Shown one piece after another: positions 49,144 to 61,329 of a DNA stretch of 64,000 nucleotides. Origin of the DNA: Brachionus plicatilis (Eukaryota; Rotifera; Eurotatoria; Ploima; Brachionidae); the NCBI GenBank assembly GCA_010279815.1, contig QEOQ01000135.1:142390-206389 (forward strand). The letters run 5' to 3'. The notes under the pieces were generated by a model. It searched no databases and was not told the origin of the DNA. It saw only the letters and a program-made list of their open reading frames with translations. Every line of letters begins with the position of its first letter. Position 1 is the first letter of the stretch. The translations under genes were made by a program, and so were the position numbers.

Positions 49144-52100
49144 TCAATCGGTATTTTCGGATTTTCGCTCTGTATTTTCTTTGTTATTGCTGGATTTTTT
49201 TACTTTTTCCTCTTTGGCTTTTTTGACACAATCAAACATGTACAAATACTTTTGATTTTAAAATTATAAAAACAAAACAATTAAATTTAAATTAAAAAAT
49301 TACAAATCCAGTATAAATTTTAATTGTCTTGTTGGGCTTGTTGGATATTTTAATCTCAAAAACAAAAGCCATCTCTTCATTGTCAACATCTAGATTAACA
49401 AAGTCTTCGTATTGAAACTCGACCACTTTGTTCGGCTCGAGTTCACCTTCACTAGAACAAGCTCTGAGCTGAAAACAAGAAGAGCTCAATGCAGCAATCA
49501 CATGACCATTTTTGCGCGAGTCACATGGACAATGCGGAAACACGAGCTCACCATAGCCACTAAATTTGTGCACATGCTTCAAAAAGTCCAAATATCGATG
49601 ATTTTCTTTCAAAAAATTGATATCAATGTCATAGTTGTCAGGTATTCTAATTATTCCTCGGTCCAAATCTTCCACAGCCTTAACATTCAAACTGATCATT
49701 TTTTTTCTTGTTTTTATTTAAATTGTCTACCTGATGGAACAAAAAGGAGAGGGTAAGATCATTTTTTGCCAGTAATGTCTCATTTTTAAGATTAAAATAC
49801 CATTTTTTCATACAAATACAATTTTGATTTCTTACACTATTTGTAAATTCATTAGTAGTCTGATTATTTTGTAGGTACACTAAATACGGTTGTTCATTAG
49901 GTCTCAATTTGCGTTCTAAAAAAAGTTAATTAACAAAAAAAAAATATTTTGAAAAAAAATTTGAGATCGATCAAAAAATTGAAAAAATTAAAAAAATTTT
50001 TGTCCCAAATAGGAAATATTGGACAAAAAATCTAAAAGTATAAGAATATTTTAAAGAATTATTATTCTGCCCCTAAGTGAAAAAACTAAGTGAAAGAAGA
50101 GTAAGAGGGGACTTTATTGAAATTTAAAAATTAGTGAATGGAATAGAAAAGGTAGGCCTGGTCAAGAATCTAGTGAAAAGATCAGAAATCAAGGATCCAG
50201 TCGGGGCGTTAAAAGGAAATAGCATCAGAGTCCAGAGAGAAAGTTTCCCAGCTCAAATTTTTATTTGCCAGAAAATGTGGTGAAATCTTAGTCAACCGCT
50301 AATTTTAAAATAGCTTTAGATAAATTCAATGGAATCGGCTGCTACAGCTCTACTATGCCAATCGGCGGTGATGGGCTCAAACACTCTACTTGCTAGGTGT
50401 CGCAGCAAGAACTACTATTCCTCCTCCTCCTCCTCCTACTACTACTACTACTATCCTTTTTTATTGAATTTTTACTATTTTTCATCTTTATTTACAAAAA
50501 TTTTCCGAAATTAACGTCAATTTTCGTCAAAAAATTCAATCAAATTTTAATCAATTCAAAAAAAAATCCTTTTTCAAAAATTCAAAAAAATTTATCATGA
50601 AAATCTGTTTNNNNNNNNNNNNNNNNNNNNNNNNNNNNNNNNNNNNNNNNNNNNNNNNNNNNNNNNNNNNNNNNNNNNNNNNNNNNNNNNNNNNNNNNNN
50701 NNNNNNNNNNNNNNNNNNNNNNNNNNNNNNNNNNNNNNNNNNNNNNNNNNNNNNNNNNNNNNNNNNNNNNNNNNNNNNNNNNNNNNNNNNNNNNNNNNNN
50801 NNNNNNNNNNNNNNNNNNNNNNNNNNNNNNNNNNNNNNNNNNNNNNNNNNNNNAGTTTTACTACTCAGAGCCATTTCAAATTTAAATAAACAATTAAAAA
50901 AAATACATCTTCTTTTTTTTCTTCTAAAAAATTATAATTTGCTCCTCGAAAATTTAAAAATTGCTTCAACAATAATTATTTTCCATTTCGGAAATTCCAG
51001 TCCAACAAAAAATTTTTGTTTCAAAAAGATTTCAGATTATGACGTAAAATTTTATGCTCTTTCAGAATATATGCCTGTTGACGGGCGTTTATGGAGTAAC
51101 TAGTAAGATATACCTCTCAGAAGACATACAACAGTACAATTTAAAACTAACTTGTACATTTCTTTTCCTAAACTCTTCTTCAACTATTCCTTTCCTCGAC
51201 TTTTCCTTTGTAAAGGAATAGTTGAAGAAAAACAAAATGCATACAAGTTAGTTTTAATTTGCACTGTACCTTGCTTAAGTTCTGGTATCTTTAGACCCCT
51301 AGCATTAAATAAATTTTTTTTTTCTGACCCCCCTATTTGTGACTTCAAAGTAGATCTCTAATTTTTCTTCTTTATTTTAAAAAGTCACCAAAATTTGTGT
51401 CTCAACTTACCAAAAGTTTGATCAATTGTTTCAAAAAGATAAAAAAAAGGGGACAATTGATTATCGAGATGGATTGCATCGGCCACACTCATGTACACTT
51501 GGTCAGTGTTTGCACTTCTTTGAATAGTGAGATAAAAGTGTGAGCGATCGGGCAGCAAAATGCCAAATCTGACCAGATCCAACTTGCCGTGAGATTCGCT
51601 CTTGACCATTGAGATGGGCTCCATGTCGTCGGAGTCCGAGTTCTCGGACAGCCTGTTGCTGCTCACATTTTGAGCACTGTCTGCTTTGGCAAGGGGGGTC
51701 TCACTCGCTCGCTCCAACTGTCCGACAGGCTCGTTCAGACACAAAAATTGTCTCACAATGTCCGAGTCAAAGATGCATCGCACCGAGCATATCTTGTCCA
51801 AATAGGCCTCCAGATCTCTTCTCCTCTGATCGAGCTGTTTGTCGCTGAGCCTGAACGGCCACTTGGACGGCAGCGACGGAAAAGCAAAGTCGCTAAATTG
51901 ACGCTTCAACAGCGAGCCGAACACGTCGAACTCCTTGAAGCGCCTCGAGCACAAGAACTTTCCCGACAAATAAATATTGTAGACGGTGTAGCGGTCCCCG
52001 TTGGATGACTTGAGCTCGGTGAAGTCGGGCACGGTGACAGAGAGGGGCCGCCGGTCCGCATAGTCGTTCGAATGGGACGACGAGTCGTCTGAGTTGACGT

Positions 52101-52467
52101 TGTCGGTGGAGCGAGCGGCGCACTCGGAGTCGCTGGGCACCGAGATCACCGTGAGTGTCAAGTGGTCGCCGCCCGATTTTATCAAGTCGACCACTTGTTT
52201 GTGGGTGGCGCCGTCCACGTTCTTGTCGTTCACCTCGAGTATTCTGTCGCCGCGGCACAGACCGGCCTTGTCGGCAGCGCCGCCCTTCAGCACGGCGCTC
52301 ACTTGCTGCAGCGGCGCGTAGAACTCGCCGTTGTAGAGCTTGAGCGGGCCGCCTTCGCTCACTTGGCCGCGCACATTAAACCCAAAGCCCGTCTCTGATT
52401 TTTGGATGAAGATTTTGCGCGGCTCGCACGCCTTTGGCTCCGATGACGACCGAATTAGCTTGGACAT
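49144..52467 (-). CDS. SNX27: SNX27, PDZ-PX-FERM sorting nexin
   Basis: Endosomal adaptor linking PDZ-ligand cargo to retromer for recycling to the plasma membrane. Exons 51411-52467, 49731-49915, 49304-49678 and 49144-49248 join in frame to 573 residues (human 541). PDZ at about residues 17-110 has [20 protein letters not shown] and [20 protein letters not shown]; the loop matches the retromer-binding insertion of vertebrate SNX27. PX, about 140-245, has the phosphoinositide-binding RRFKEFDVF and [10 protein letters not shown]. The FERM-like module starts in exon 1 ([15 protein letters not shown]) and continues through [35 protein letters not shown] and [12 protein letters not shown] to [11 protein letters not shown]. 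Exon 1 is strikingly GC-rich while exons 2-4 are AT-rich. Intron 1 contains an assembly gap, but codon phase and domain order across it are correct. Confidence 0.95.
50320..50455 (+). repeat. SINE-like repeat with (TCC)n(CTA)n tail
   Basis: A GC-richer block in SNX27 intron 1 (GGAATCGGCTGCTACAGC, GCCAATCGGCGGTGATGG, GCTCAAACACTC, GGTGTCGCAGCAAG) ends in a TCC then CTA microsatellite at 50419-50453. GGGCTCAAACACTC is a poor B-box match. The body plus simple-repeat tail suggests a retroposed short element. Confidence 0.4.
50611..50853. other. Assembly gap (243 N)
   Basis: A run of 243 N within SNX27 intron 1. No coding exon is expected there because exon 1 and exon 2 join in phase and in domain order. 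Confidence 0.99.
51132..51266. mobile_element. Foldback MITE in SNX27 intron 1
   Basis: A 135-bp imperfect palindrome: CAGTACAATTTAAAACTAAC and TTCTTCAACTATTCCTTT are answered by AAAGGAATAGTTGAAGAA and GTTAGTTTTAATTTGCACTG. The CAGT ends and a TA after the right end suggest a Tc1/mariner-type MITE. Confidence 0.65.
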
Positions 52468-53208
52468 TGTCGACTCAATTGTCTCTCATTTGGTTTCTTT
52501 TTTCTGCTTCAGGTTGATGGCTCTGCCCGGTTTGGTCGACACGATTTCAATCGATCAATGAGATTCGTGGTTTTAATGTTGATTTTCGGCTATAAATAAA
52601 ATGTTTTTTTTTAGTTTTTTATTTTTTCAATTGAATCATAATTTGAAATAAATTAATTTTTTTTTTCGGTTGACAAAACTTTTTTAACATTTAAAAAAAA
52701 AAAAAAAATTTTTTTGGACATATACTAGAATAAAAAAGGCTTCTACTACTAAAACCAGACTTGTTTTTAAGTCAAAATTTACAATACCTGCTTCATCGGG
52801 ACCAGTTAAAAGAATTTTTTTCTAAATCTGGTAACATTAACAGACCACATATGTCAAGATTAACAGCCAGGAATTTGGAAAAAATTACTTTATTGGTATC
52901 AATTATGGATTTATTAAATCATTGACTTTGTCATATTATAAGTTGATGTCTTGAATATTTTATCAACTAGAACTTATCAAAATTCATTTTACCTTATTTG
53001 GTAATTTGCAATTGCATCTTAATTCTTTTTAAGAATCTTGTCACGTACATAATTCAATATATAAGCAACTCTTTTTATTATTATAGACATCTTATCATTA
53101 ATAAACAATTAGTTATAACAATATTTTTATTGTCCCATATTACATCACAACTTGACTTAAGTCATTGATTTGCCGCGACTTAAGACTTGTGACTTAAATC
53201 AAGTCTGA

Positions 53209-53852
53209 CTAAAACACTGACCCTCAAATTTTGAAAATTTTCTGAGTCCCATTTATTTTTTTGACAGTGTCACATAATATAGAAAAAAAATATCGAATTC
53301 AAAAATATAGAAAATTATCGCTTATAATAATTTCACTAACAAAAAAATAAATTATTTTTAGTGACTAATTTTTTTTTTTTTTGAATGACAAAAAAATCAA
53401 CAATAAATGACTAAATTTTATTGTATTGTCAAAATTATTTTATTTCATTCGAGAAAAATAATAAAAATAAAATAACGAAAAAAAGTTAAATGTATGACAA
53501 AACATTAAGAAGACAAAACATATCATTTTTTTTTGACAATATTCATTATTTAGTCATAAATATAATTTATTTTGTCAGTACTTTAATTGATAGCCGAAAA
53601 TTATACAAAGAACAAATACAAGTGAAATTCCCTACAAGAATAATGCTGGTTAGTTGGGGGATCAGTTTTTTCAAAATACAAAAAAATTAAATTCTAAAAA
53701 ATAATAAAAATCTTGGAAAAAACTAATTTGATATTCAAAAAGTTCAGAAAATTATAAACTAAATGATATGTTAAATAAATTTGAAAATATTTTTGCTTTG
53801 TAAAATAACTGGGGCTCAGTAAGTTTTAAAAATTTGGGGGTCAGTGTTTTAG
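53209..53852. mobile_element. TIR element, 644 bp
   Basis: The ends are inverted over about 55 bp: CTAAAACACTGACCCTCAAA at the left and TTTGGGGGTCAGTGTTTTAG at the right, continuing CTGAGTCCCA versus TGGGGCTCAG. An inner, looser pair around 53400 and 53560 also folds. A 66-codon open frame at 53490-53690 lacks transposase motifs. No clear target duplication. Confidence 0.65.
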
Positions 53853-54316
53853 GTGGACTTATAAAAAAGAACGACGTTCTTTGACGAATTAAATTTTAAA
53901 GAATATAAATGAATTTTTTAGAATAATCTAAACCTTTTTTAGCACAAAAATTAATTTTTTATTAAAGAATAAAATATGTAAATAAGGATTAAAAAAATTT
54001 TCTTCGAAAGTATAAATTATAAATTTTAAAGTTACTCATCAATCAATATATCATATTGATATATCATACATGTGGCAATCGAGCTAGTATGCACGCAATC
54101 GATTACCTATAACTTAGCACATAAGCCTGAGTATAATTGGATTCGAGTTCCAAACCCAAAGGATAAGAAAATATCCTGAAGTAGATGCTCCTGAAGCTCC
54201 AGTTGTTCATGCTTCATTTCAATCTTCAGCTAGTCATTAAATTAATAATGATATTGCTGAATCTGATAAAACAAGATGAGATGAGATGATTTTTAATACT
54301 TTAATGACCTAAGTTC

Positions 54317-54375
54317 ATGCGATTTATATTTTTTATATTTTTTAAGCCTTTAAGAATAAAAAATATAAATCGCAT
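54317..54375. repeat. Perfect 20-21-bp hairpin
   Basis: ATGCGATTTATATTTTTTAT at 54317-54336 is the exact reverse complement of ATAAAAAATATAAATCGCAT at 54356-54375. The loop has an inner TTAA/TTAA stem. Confidence 0.7.
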
Positions 54376-55781
54376 CATTTGGAATAGTTTATTTATACTA
54401 ATAAAATTTAAATTGTTTATATTCTTAAGAAATTATTTTTTATCCTGGTTAATTTTGGTTTTGAGTAAAAAAAGCATTTAATTTGATTGATCTTTTTTGA
54501 GAAGAATTTATCTTAATTTAACTATTGAGGTACAATAAAATGCATAAAGTATGAAAATAACCGAGATTTACTAAATTGTCCATAAATGCTTCTTTCAATC
54601 TAAGAAAAATCTGAAAAATAGTACCGAAAATGCATTTCTTACTAATAAAATTAAGACATCCAAAATTTTTTTAGTAAGTTTCTAGATTAATAAAATTACA
54701 AAATTTAGATTTATTCTAAATATCTTGTTAATTTTATTTTTAAAATTGTTTTAGAGTTAATCAAAAAATTATTTGCATTTTATTTTATTTACGGGTATTA
54801 TTTTCAGAATTTTATTGTAAAAGTATTTGATTATTTTGAGCAAATGAATTTTAAGGGAAAATTAAAAATTAAAAAAAACAAAACTAAAAGCATAGTGATT
54901 TGAATGTAAAGAAAAAATATTAAATAAATACTTCATATTTAATATCCTAATATATTGTTCTATGCAAATTTTGAAAATATTAAATTTCTTTATCTATTCA
55001 TATTTTTTGTTTTTAGGACTTGGTTAGTCTGCAGATTTAAGCTCTAAATATTTTTTTATATTTGAATGCTAGTAGAAATTATCCAAGCCTCACAGGAGAC
55101 ATTAAAGTATAGGTCCATTTTAAAATCTATGTTTTGTGTGTGTTTTAAAATGAATTAAACGAATTTTTTTTAGAAGATTTAGTTTAAAAAAAAATTTTTT
55201 TTATTAAAGAGCATTTTTTAAAACAAAAGTGCTACGATTTTCTACTTTTAAAATCATTATATTTTATTACCGAAAAATTTTCGGAATTGCAATCCTAAAG
55301 CAAATAATTGTAGATTTTCTGTATACAATCAACTCGCAGTTTAATTAATCTTTATATAACTAGATTAGGAAAACGAAAATTCGGCAAGCTATTTTGAAAG
55401 GAAAATTATTTGATAAAACAAAATTTTGATATGAAACTTTGATTTAACAAAGTTAAGATTTCGGACTTTTTAAATTCATTTCCTATTGAAAAAATCTTGA
55501 TACTACGAAAAGCAAAAATTTCACTCTTAAATGTGAATTTTTTTTATTTAAAAAAAAAATTGAATTATATTCAAAAATTCAATTCACAATTTTTACTAAA
55601 GGAATATTTACTTAAATAAATTATTTCTTTATTTAATTAAAAATCAGTAAAATCCCATTTTTTTTAAATTAAAAATTTTCTAAAAATTAATAAAATATAT
55701 TAATAAAACTATTTTTTTTTAAAATAATTAAGTTTATGTTTTATTTTTTTTCCTTTTTTCACCTTTTTTTCAAGCCTTTCT

Positions 55782-56091
55782 TTACTGAAGAAAATATGTG
55801 AATTTACGAAAAGTTACGGAATTTTACGTAAAATTGTTTATCAGAAAATAACCTTTTTATCGAACAATTCCAAAATTCATCGAAAATAAAAAAAAAACGA
55901 TAATTTTTGGCCCTTCTACGATTAGCGTAAAAAAGAAGAAGTTAAAGTAATTTTACGTATTAAATTTTCGAATTTTTCAGATAAAATTCGTAAATTTTCT
56001 TTCTCAAATTTACGTAAAATTATATTTTTACGTAAGTTAGCGTAATTTTCCTTAAAAATTACCAAAAACATCATGTCAAATCAATACTGTA
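55782..56091. mobile_element. ACGTAA-rich repeat, same family as 48455
   Basis: Several ACGTAA/TTACGT palindromes (TTTACGTAAAATTATATTTT and others) and a right end, TCAAATCAATACTGTA, shared with the element at 48455-48810. The left boundary is approximate. Confidence 0.45.
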
Positions 56092-56718
56092 ACATGATGT
56101 TTTGCTTCTTTATTTCCAACTTTTTGACAGAAAAAAATTTGGTTTAAATGTTATTTAATTGTTATTGTCAGGAATTAAAAAAATTCATTATAACTCTAAG
56201 ATTGGCTCTTTTAACACAGTATGTGTCAAAAAATCTCCAAAGTCTTGAATGAATATATGACCAAAGAATTTCTCAAAATTACATTATCATAGTATTTCCA
56301 ATAAGACAAAAATTTTTTGATACAAATAGCACAACTAATATAAGCCAGTGTGAAGAAAAAATTCTTTAAGTTTATTGAGATTTGATTGATTTTAAAAATT
56401 AGTTAAAAAAAAAATATTCAAGTTCCATCGGATTACAGTGAAAAATAAAAAATAAAATTCATATATCTTGAAAATTCATCATATGTTTTTTTGAAAAAAT
56501 TGAAACATTGGTAATGAAATTGGAGTTAAATATTAATGAGAGTTCTTTAAACTATTTAAAAAAAGCACAGACTTAAAAACTAAATTGACTCTGGTATAAA
56601 CCTTTTGATTCAAAAAATTTTGAATAAAACATTTTGAAAAAAAATTGAACAAAATTTTAATATAAGCTCAACTTTAAAAAATTAAACCAGAAACTAAATT
56701 ATGTTTTAAACCGAAAAA

Positions 56719-58014
56719 ATGGTCTGGCAATTCATAGAAGTATTCAAAAAAGTCTACTCATCGAACAGAATCCAGGACGATGACTTTGCGGACAGACTCA
56801 ACCATCGGTACACAGTGGCCGTGCTGATTTTGTTCTGCATATTGGTCGGCTCATCTCAATTTGTGGGCTCGCCAATAGCATGCTGGGCACCAGCTCACTT
56901 CACAGGCGCCATGGTCACCTACACCAACTACATCTGCTGGATTTCCAACACTTACTTTGTGGCCAGCGAAGACACTTTGCCCACGCCAAACCAGCTGCGC
57001 CAATTCAGAATCAACTACTATCAATGGGTGCCGTTCATTTTGGCGCTGATGGCTTTTTTGTTCTATTCACCATTTGCCATATGGCACTTGATGGCCAAGC
57101 CGAGCGGCCTTGACTCCAAGTCAGTGATGAAAATAGTGTCGAGCATGGACGCTTGTTCCACTGAGTCCAGAGACAAAACGATGAGAAATGCTGTCAAGCT
57201 GATCGACAGAGCCATCGATTATCACCGAGACTATTATGATCAGTCGTGTTTGGGCCAGTTGAGAAGAAGAGTGACAAGATGTCTGTTGCCCAGAAACAAG
57301 TCCGGTTGTTACATAAGTGCGCTGTACATGCTCGTCAAAATACTCTACTTGGCAAATGTGTGTGGACAGTTTTTTCTGTTGAACGCTTTCATGGGTCCTC
57401 GATTCAACATTTATGGCTTTGAGGTGATCAGAGATTTGATGAGTGGCAAGGACTTTTGGGAATCGTCAAGATTTCCGCGCGTCACTCTCTGTGACTTTAG
57501 CATTCGCACTCTTGGCGAAAACAACCAGCGACACACAATTCAGTGCACATTGCCAATCAATTTGTTCAACGAGAAAATTTTCATCTTCATCTGGTTTTGG
57601 CTGTTTCTGGTCGCCACTTTTTCTGCTTACTCTCTTTTCCTCTGGCTGTTCTCGTTCACCAGCTCATCTCGTTTGTCCTTTGTCAAACGATACCTAAAAG
57701 TGCAGGAGCGCATCGGCTACTTGTCCAATTCCACTCTCAACGAGTCCAAAGTGTTGGACGCCTTTTTGTACGAGTATTTGAGGCACGATGGCGTCTTTTT
57801 GCTCCGAATTGTCAAAAAGAACACCAATGACATTGTTGTGGGCGAATTGGTGAGTGCGCTGTGGGACAACTTCAAAAAGTATCCACGCTTTGCCATCCAC
57901 AGCACTGATTCCCAGGATGTCACTATAGAAAAAACCACTGATGTTAAAATGAATCAAATTTATGCATGCAATGGTGATGCTCATCTTCTTCAAAATGCTT
58001 ATCAAGATAGTTGA
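56719..58014 (+). CDS. Innexin gap-junction protein
   Basis: Invertebrate gap-junction/hemichannel subunit of 431 residues in one exon. Four membrane spans are visible at about 31-50, 104-124, 200-224 and 287-312, with N- and C-termini cytoplasmic. The innexin signature YYQWVPF is at residues 100-106, at the start of TM2. Each extracellular loop keeps two cysteines (Cys55/Cys73 and Cys258/Cys276), the conserved disulphide set. The N-terminal region contains DDDFADRLNHRYTVAVL, as in other innexins. The C-terminal tail of about 110 residues is cytoplasmic and variable. Which paralogue it is cannot be told, so no symbol is given. The ATG at 56719 follows stops in frame and suits the usual short N-terminus. 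The gene is GC-richer than its surroundings. Confidence 0.96.
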   Translation: MVWQFIEVFKKVYSSNRIQDDDFADRLNHRYTVAVLILFCILVGSSQFVGSPIACWAPAHFTGAMVTYTNYICWISNTYFVASEDTLPTPNQLRQFRINYYQWVPFILALMAFLFYSPFAIWHLMAKPSGLDSKSVMKIVSSMDACSTESRDKTMRNAVKLIDRAIDYHRDYYDQSCLGQLRRRVTRCLLPRNKSGCYISALYMLVKILYLANVCGQFFLLNAFMGPRFNIYGFEVIRDLMSGKDFWESSRFPRVTLCDFSIRTLGENNQRHTIQCTLPINLFNEKIFIFIWFWLFLVATFSAYSLFLWLFSFTSSSRLSFVKRYLKVQERIGYLSNSTLNESKVLDAFLYEYLRHDGVFLLRIVKKNTNDIVVGELVSALWDNFKKYPRFAIHSTDSQDVTIEKTTDVKMNQIYACNGDAHLLQNAYQDS

Positions 58015-58561
58015 ATTTTTTTCAATATTTTTTTTTCTTCTAATCAATGACAATTTTATATGAAAATTAAATTATTTTGTTAAACTCAGCAAATGGTTTT
58101 TAAAAAAATGTTTTTTTTTTTCTTGTTGAATATTTTAACAATTGGTCTTTGAATTTTTGTAAAATTTGGTAATAAATAAAATTGAACAATAAATCAATTT
58201 CAAATTTTTTTCATAAATCATCAATTTTCAAAACATTTTCCACATTAAAAAAATAGAATTTATTTTGCAAAATTTAAAACAAAACTCAACTTTAATTTTG
58301 CTACACGCTCACTTAAAAGTTAAGATCATCAAGAAGACCATGACCACAAAAAACGCATGCAGCTTTCCTTTCAACACAAAGTAAATCCTAAGCTTTCCAT
58401 TTCTTTTTATTCTGTCGAACAATCATCATTAAATAATAAAAATTTAAAAATAGGTTTGACTAAGTGTAATACTTAAAGAAAATGTTTTAAGCATGCTTAA
58501 ATGCATTGCATCTTGGAAAGCTAAATTTTAAATTTTTTATTTAAATCTTCATTTCATCAAA
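58015..58561. other. Intergenic DNA, innexin to peroxidase
   Basis: 547 bp between two same-strand genes. It has an AATAAATAAA polyadenylation-like signal near 58172-58181 for innexin. The remainder should contain the peroxidase promoter; no named motif was identified. Confidence 0.5.
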
Positions 58562-60781
58562 ATGAAATCGTAAGTTTTCACTTTTCACTAACACCTTTCA
58601 ACAGTGTGAAAAATTTCACCTTTTTAAGACTTTATTTCCTGCTCTTGTGCCATGTGTACGCTCACAACCATGAGAGCCTCAATGTTGTGCCCTTGTCAAG
58701 TCCATCTAGACTCTCGCTGCCCCGCATGCTTCCATCTACGCCCAAACAGTCACCAATTCAGCAAATTCTGAGCCAAATTGGAGCAAGAACTCCAAATGCT
58801 GCTCCAATCGCTAGACCTGCACTACCAATGGCTTCAGCAGCGCGCGCACCACCACCACCCCCACCACCAGCACCTGCTCCTGTACCAAGACCAGCACCGG
58901 CTCCTGTACCAAGACCAGCACCAGCTGCGACACAAAGTGTCAAATCAAACATGCAAGTGCCCATTTTGTGTCCATTCACCGAGCCTGTTACCTGCGACCC
59001 TAACTTTCCGTATCGCACTCTGGACGGCTCATGCAACAACTTGAGAACAAACTGGATGGGAAAAGCGCGAATTCCGTACAAACGGTTGATACGCGCCGCC
59101 TATGCTGACGGGCTGAGTGAGCCACGTAAGTCCGTGGACGGATCAGAGCTTCCAAATGCAAGAGACATCACTTGTGGTCTGCATTCGGAAAAGTATGAGA
59201 TCGAGCCATTTGTGAATCACATTTTCATGCAATGGGGACAATGGATCAACCATGACATCACCAGTTTTGCAGTCTCCACCGAGGAAGAAATAGACATTCC
59301 AGCTTGCACAAAATGTGAGCGCACAGCAAAGTGCTTACCAGTTCAGATCACGTCCAACTTTACCTGTAATTGTATTCAGCAAATGACCCACAAATGCATT
59401 GAATTCACCCGATCCACAGCCACATTCACGGATCCAATGTGCCAAAGTCCAGAACGAGGCCAGCTGAACATGCAGACAGCTTTTCTGGACGGTTCGTCCA
59501 TTTATGGCGTTAGTGTTGAAGACAATGCAAAGCTGAGAGACAAAAGTATGGGCAAGGGCAGAATGATGGTGTCGAGTGGCAACCTGCTGCCCAAAAACAA
59601 CAAAGAAAGACCATCTGACTGTCTGGACTTTACCAAAGAAAAACGCTGCTTTAAGGCTGGCGACGACAGATGCAATCAAAACACAGGCCTGATGACTTTT
59701 CACACGTTCATGATCCGTGAGCACAACAGAATAGCTGACATCTTGTCCAAATTGAACCCACAATGGTCCGATGAGACAGTGTTCCACGAAACCAGGCGAG
59801 TTGTTGTTGCCCAAATTCAGCACATTACCTACAATGAATACTTGCCCATTCTGCTTGGACACGAAACCACTGCTGCCCTTAATTTACTTCCGGGCTCTTT
59901 GTTCAAATACAATGCAGACATTGACGCCCGAGTCACAAACGAGTATGCTGCATCATACGGAAGATTTGGTCACTCCATGATCAGAACACAGTACTCTCGA
60001 GTTGATGGCGAATTTAACAAAGGCGGACACATGCCAGTGATGCTGCGTCATGCCTACTTCAAAGCGAATCCGTTCTATGATGCGGACCAGGGTGGCATGG
60101 AGTCGATTGTTCGCGGCTTGGTCAAAGATCCGGTCATGAAAGTTGACAGATGGTTCACCAAAGAAATATCCAACCATTTGTTTGAGACCAACGATGACAT
60201 GGGCAGGCCCTTTCACTTCGATTTGATTTCCATCAATATTCAGCGAGGACGCGATCATGGCGTGCCTGGTTACATTGAGTTCAGGGATTTTTGTAGACTC
60301 AGGCCTGTTAGGACATGGGACGAATTGAACTTGGTTATTCATACGGACACTGCTGCTTTTTTTAGAAGAATGTACAAATTTGTGGAAGACATTGATCTTT
60401 TTAGTGCGATGGTAGCTGAATTCAAACCAGAGGGGGCTTTGGTTGGGCCCACTTTGAATTGTTTGCTTGGACTGCAGTTCAGTGAATTGAAGTTTGGTGA
60501 CAGGTTTTGGTACGAGACAAGCGAATCGCCGGCCGCTTTCACTCCAGCTCAGTTGATTGAATTAAGAAAGCTTTCTTTGTCCAAGCTGTTATGCAGAAAT
60601 TTGGCCGATACACCCAAAATGCCTCCGAGAGCAATGCTCTCTATGAAATTGGATGGGTATTTTATTTTTTTCTTTATTTTTTTTTTACATAAATTTAAAA
60701 TAATTTTATTATTTATTTAGAAACGAGTTGAAAGACTGTCAGAAATTAGAAGACATAGATTGGAATTTTTGGAAAGCTTAA
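58562..60781 (+). CDS. Secreted animal haem peroxidase
   Basis: Haem enzyme of the animal peroxidase superfamily (peroxinectin, chorion peroxidase and myeloperoxidase group) that uses hydrogen peroxide to oxidise halides or tyrosines outside the cell. Exons 58562-58569, 58605-60656 and 60721-60781 join to 706 residues; intron 1 is only 35 bp. A signal peptide is visible (hydrophobic FLRLYFLLLCHVYA). Residues 80-110 are a Pro/Ala linker with an APVPRP duplication. The catalytic domain begins near TLDGSCNNL. Distal histidine: QWINHDITSF, about residue 219. Catalytic arginine: MIREHNRIA, about 374. Proximal histidine: SYGRFGHSMI, about 459. NIQRGRDHGVPGY is also present. The last exon gives NELKDCQKLEDIDWNFW, with a Cys and a short tail. 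No Ig, LRR or adhesion domains, so it is not peroxidasin. The key residues look intact. Confidence 0.95.
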
Positions 60782-61329
60782 ACTTTATAATTTTAGACGA
60801 CCATTTTACCATATTTTTTTTAAAGTTAAAGTTATTGCTTAGGACTTAATTTATAAATTAATTTAAATAAATTTTTTAGTCGGATTTTTATTCTTCCTAT
60901 ATAAAAAAAATTTAAATAATCAAAAAAATATTTATTAAAATAAATAATAACAACAACCTGTTGCAATAGATTTGTTTTTGGCAAATTGTTTTACACAGAT
61001 AATTATAAACCGGGTATAAAAGAACTTAAATACTGAATTTAGAACAAAACTATTTATTTAATATTTTTTAAGGTAAAATACAACATTAGTTATTTAATAT
61101 AAACTAAATAATAAAAAAACAAATTTCATTGTTATTATTTATTTGTTTTATCTGTGCCAAGCTAAATTTTTTTCGGACAAGGAAAAAAAAAAACTTTTTT
61201 TCTTATTTTTTAAAATTTCTCTTTACATATTTTTATTTGATTCTATATTTTTATATGTATTTTCTTATACCTCTTCTAGAATCTTAACATTGTAAATTTT
61301 AGTACAAAAAACAAAAACAAAACATTTTT
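60782..61329. other. AT-rich 3' flank of the peroxidase gene
   Basis: No gene seen. AT-rich sequence up to the start of the satellite array. Confidence 0.6.

Larger units (their letters stand above)
52468..56718. other. Intergenic DNA with foldback elements
   Basis: Between the divergent SNX27 and innexin genes. No gene supported. Contains a 644-bp TIR element (53209-53852), a perfect hairpin (54317-54375) and an ACGTAA-rich repeat (about 55782-56091). A short protein-like plus-strand segment near 54165-54239 (DAPEAPVVHASFQSSASH) follows a stop and may be a transposon relic. Confidence 0.6.

Noticed and set aside
51609..52398. Open frames antisense to, or in another frame of, SNX27 exon 1
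   Set aside because: The GC-rich exon has few stops in any frame; only the PDZ-PX reading matches known proteins.
53140..53208. Further copy of the hAT-like MITE
   Set aside because: Shares GACTTAAGACTTGTGACTT with the family but lacks both termini; too weak to list.
53490..53690. 66-codon frame inside the 644-bp TIR element as a transposase
   Set aside because: No DDE/DDD motif or DNA-binding domain; the element interior itself is AT-rich and self-complementary.
54060..54160. Possible tRNA or SINE with GGATTCGAGTTCC
   Set aside because: The B-box match needs an insertion and no A box lies at the right distance.
59335..60542. Minus-strand open frames within the peroxidase gene
   Set aside because: Shadows of a coding sequence with all peroxidase motifs intact on the plus strand.
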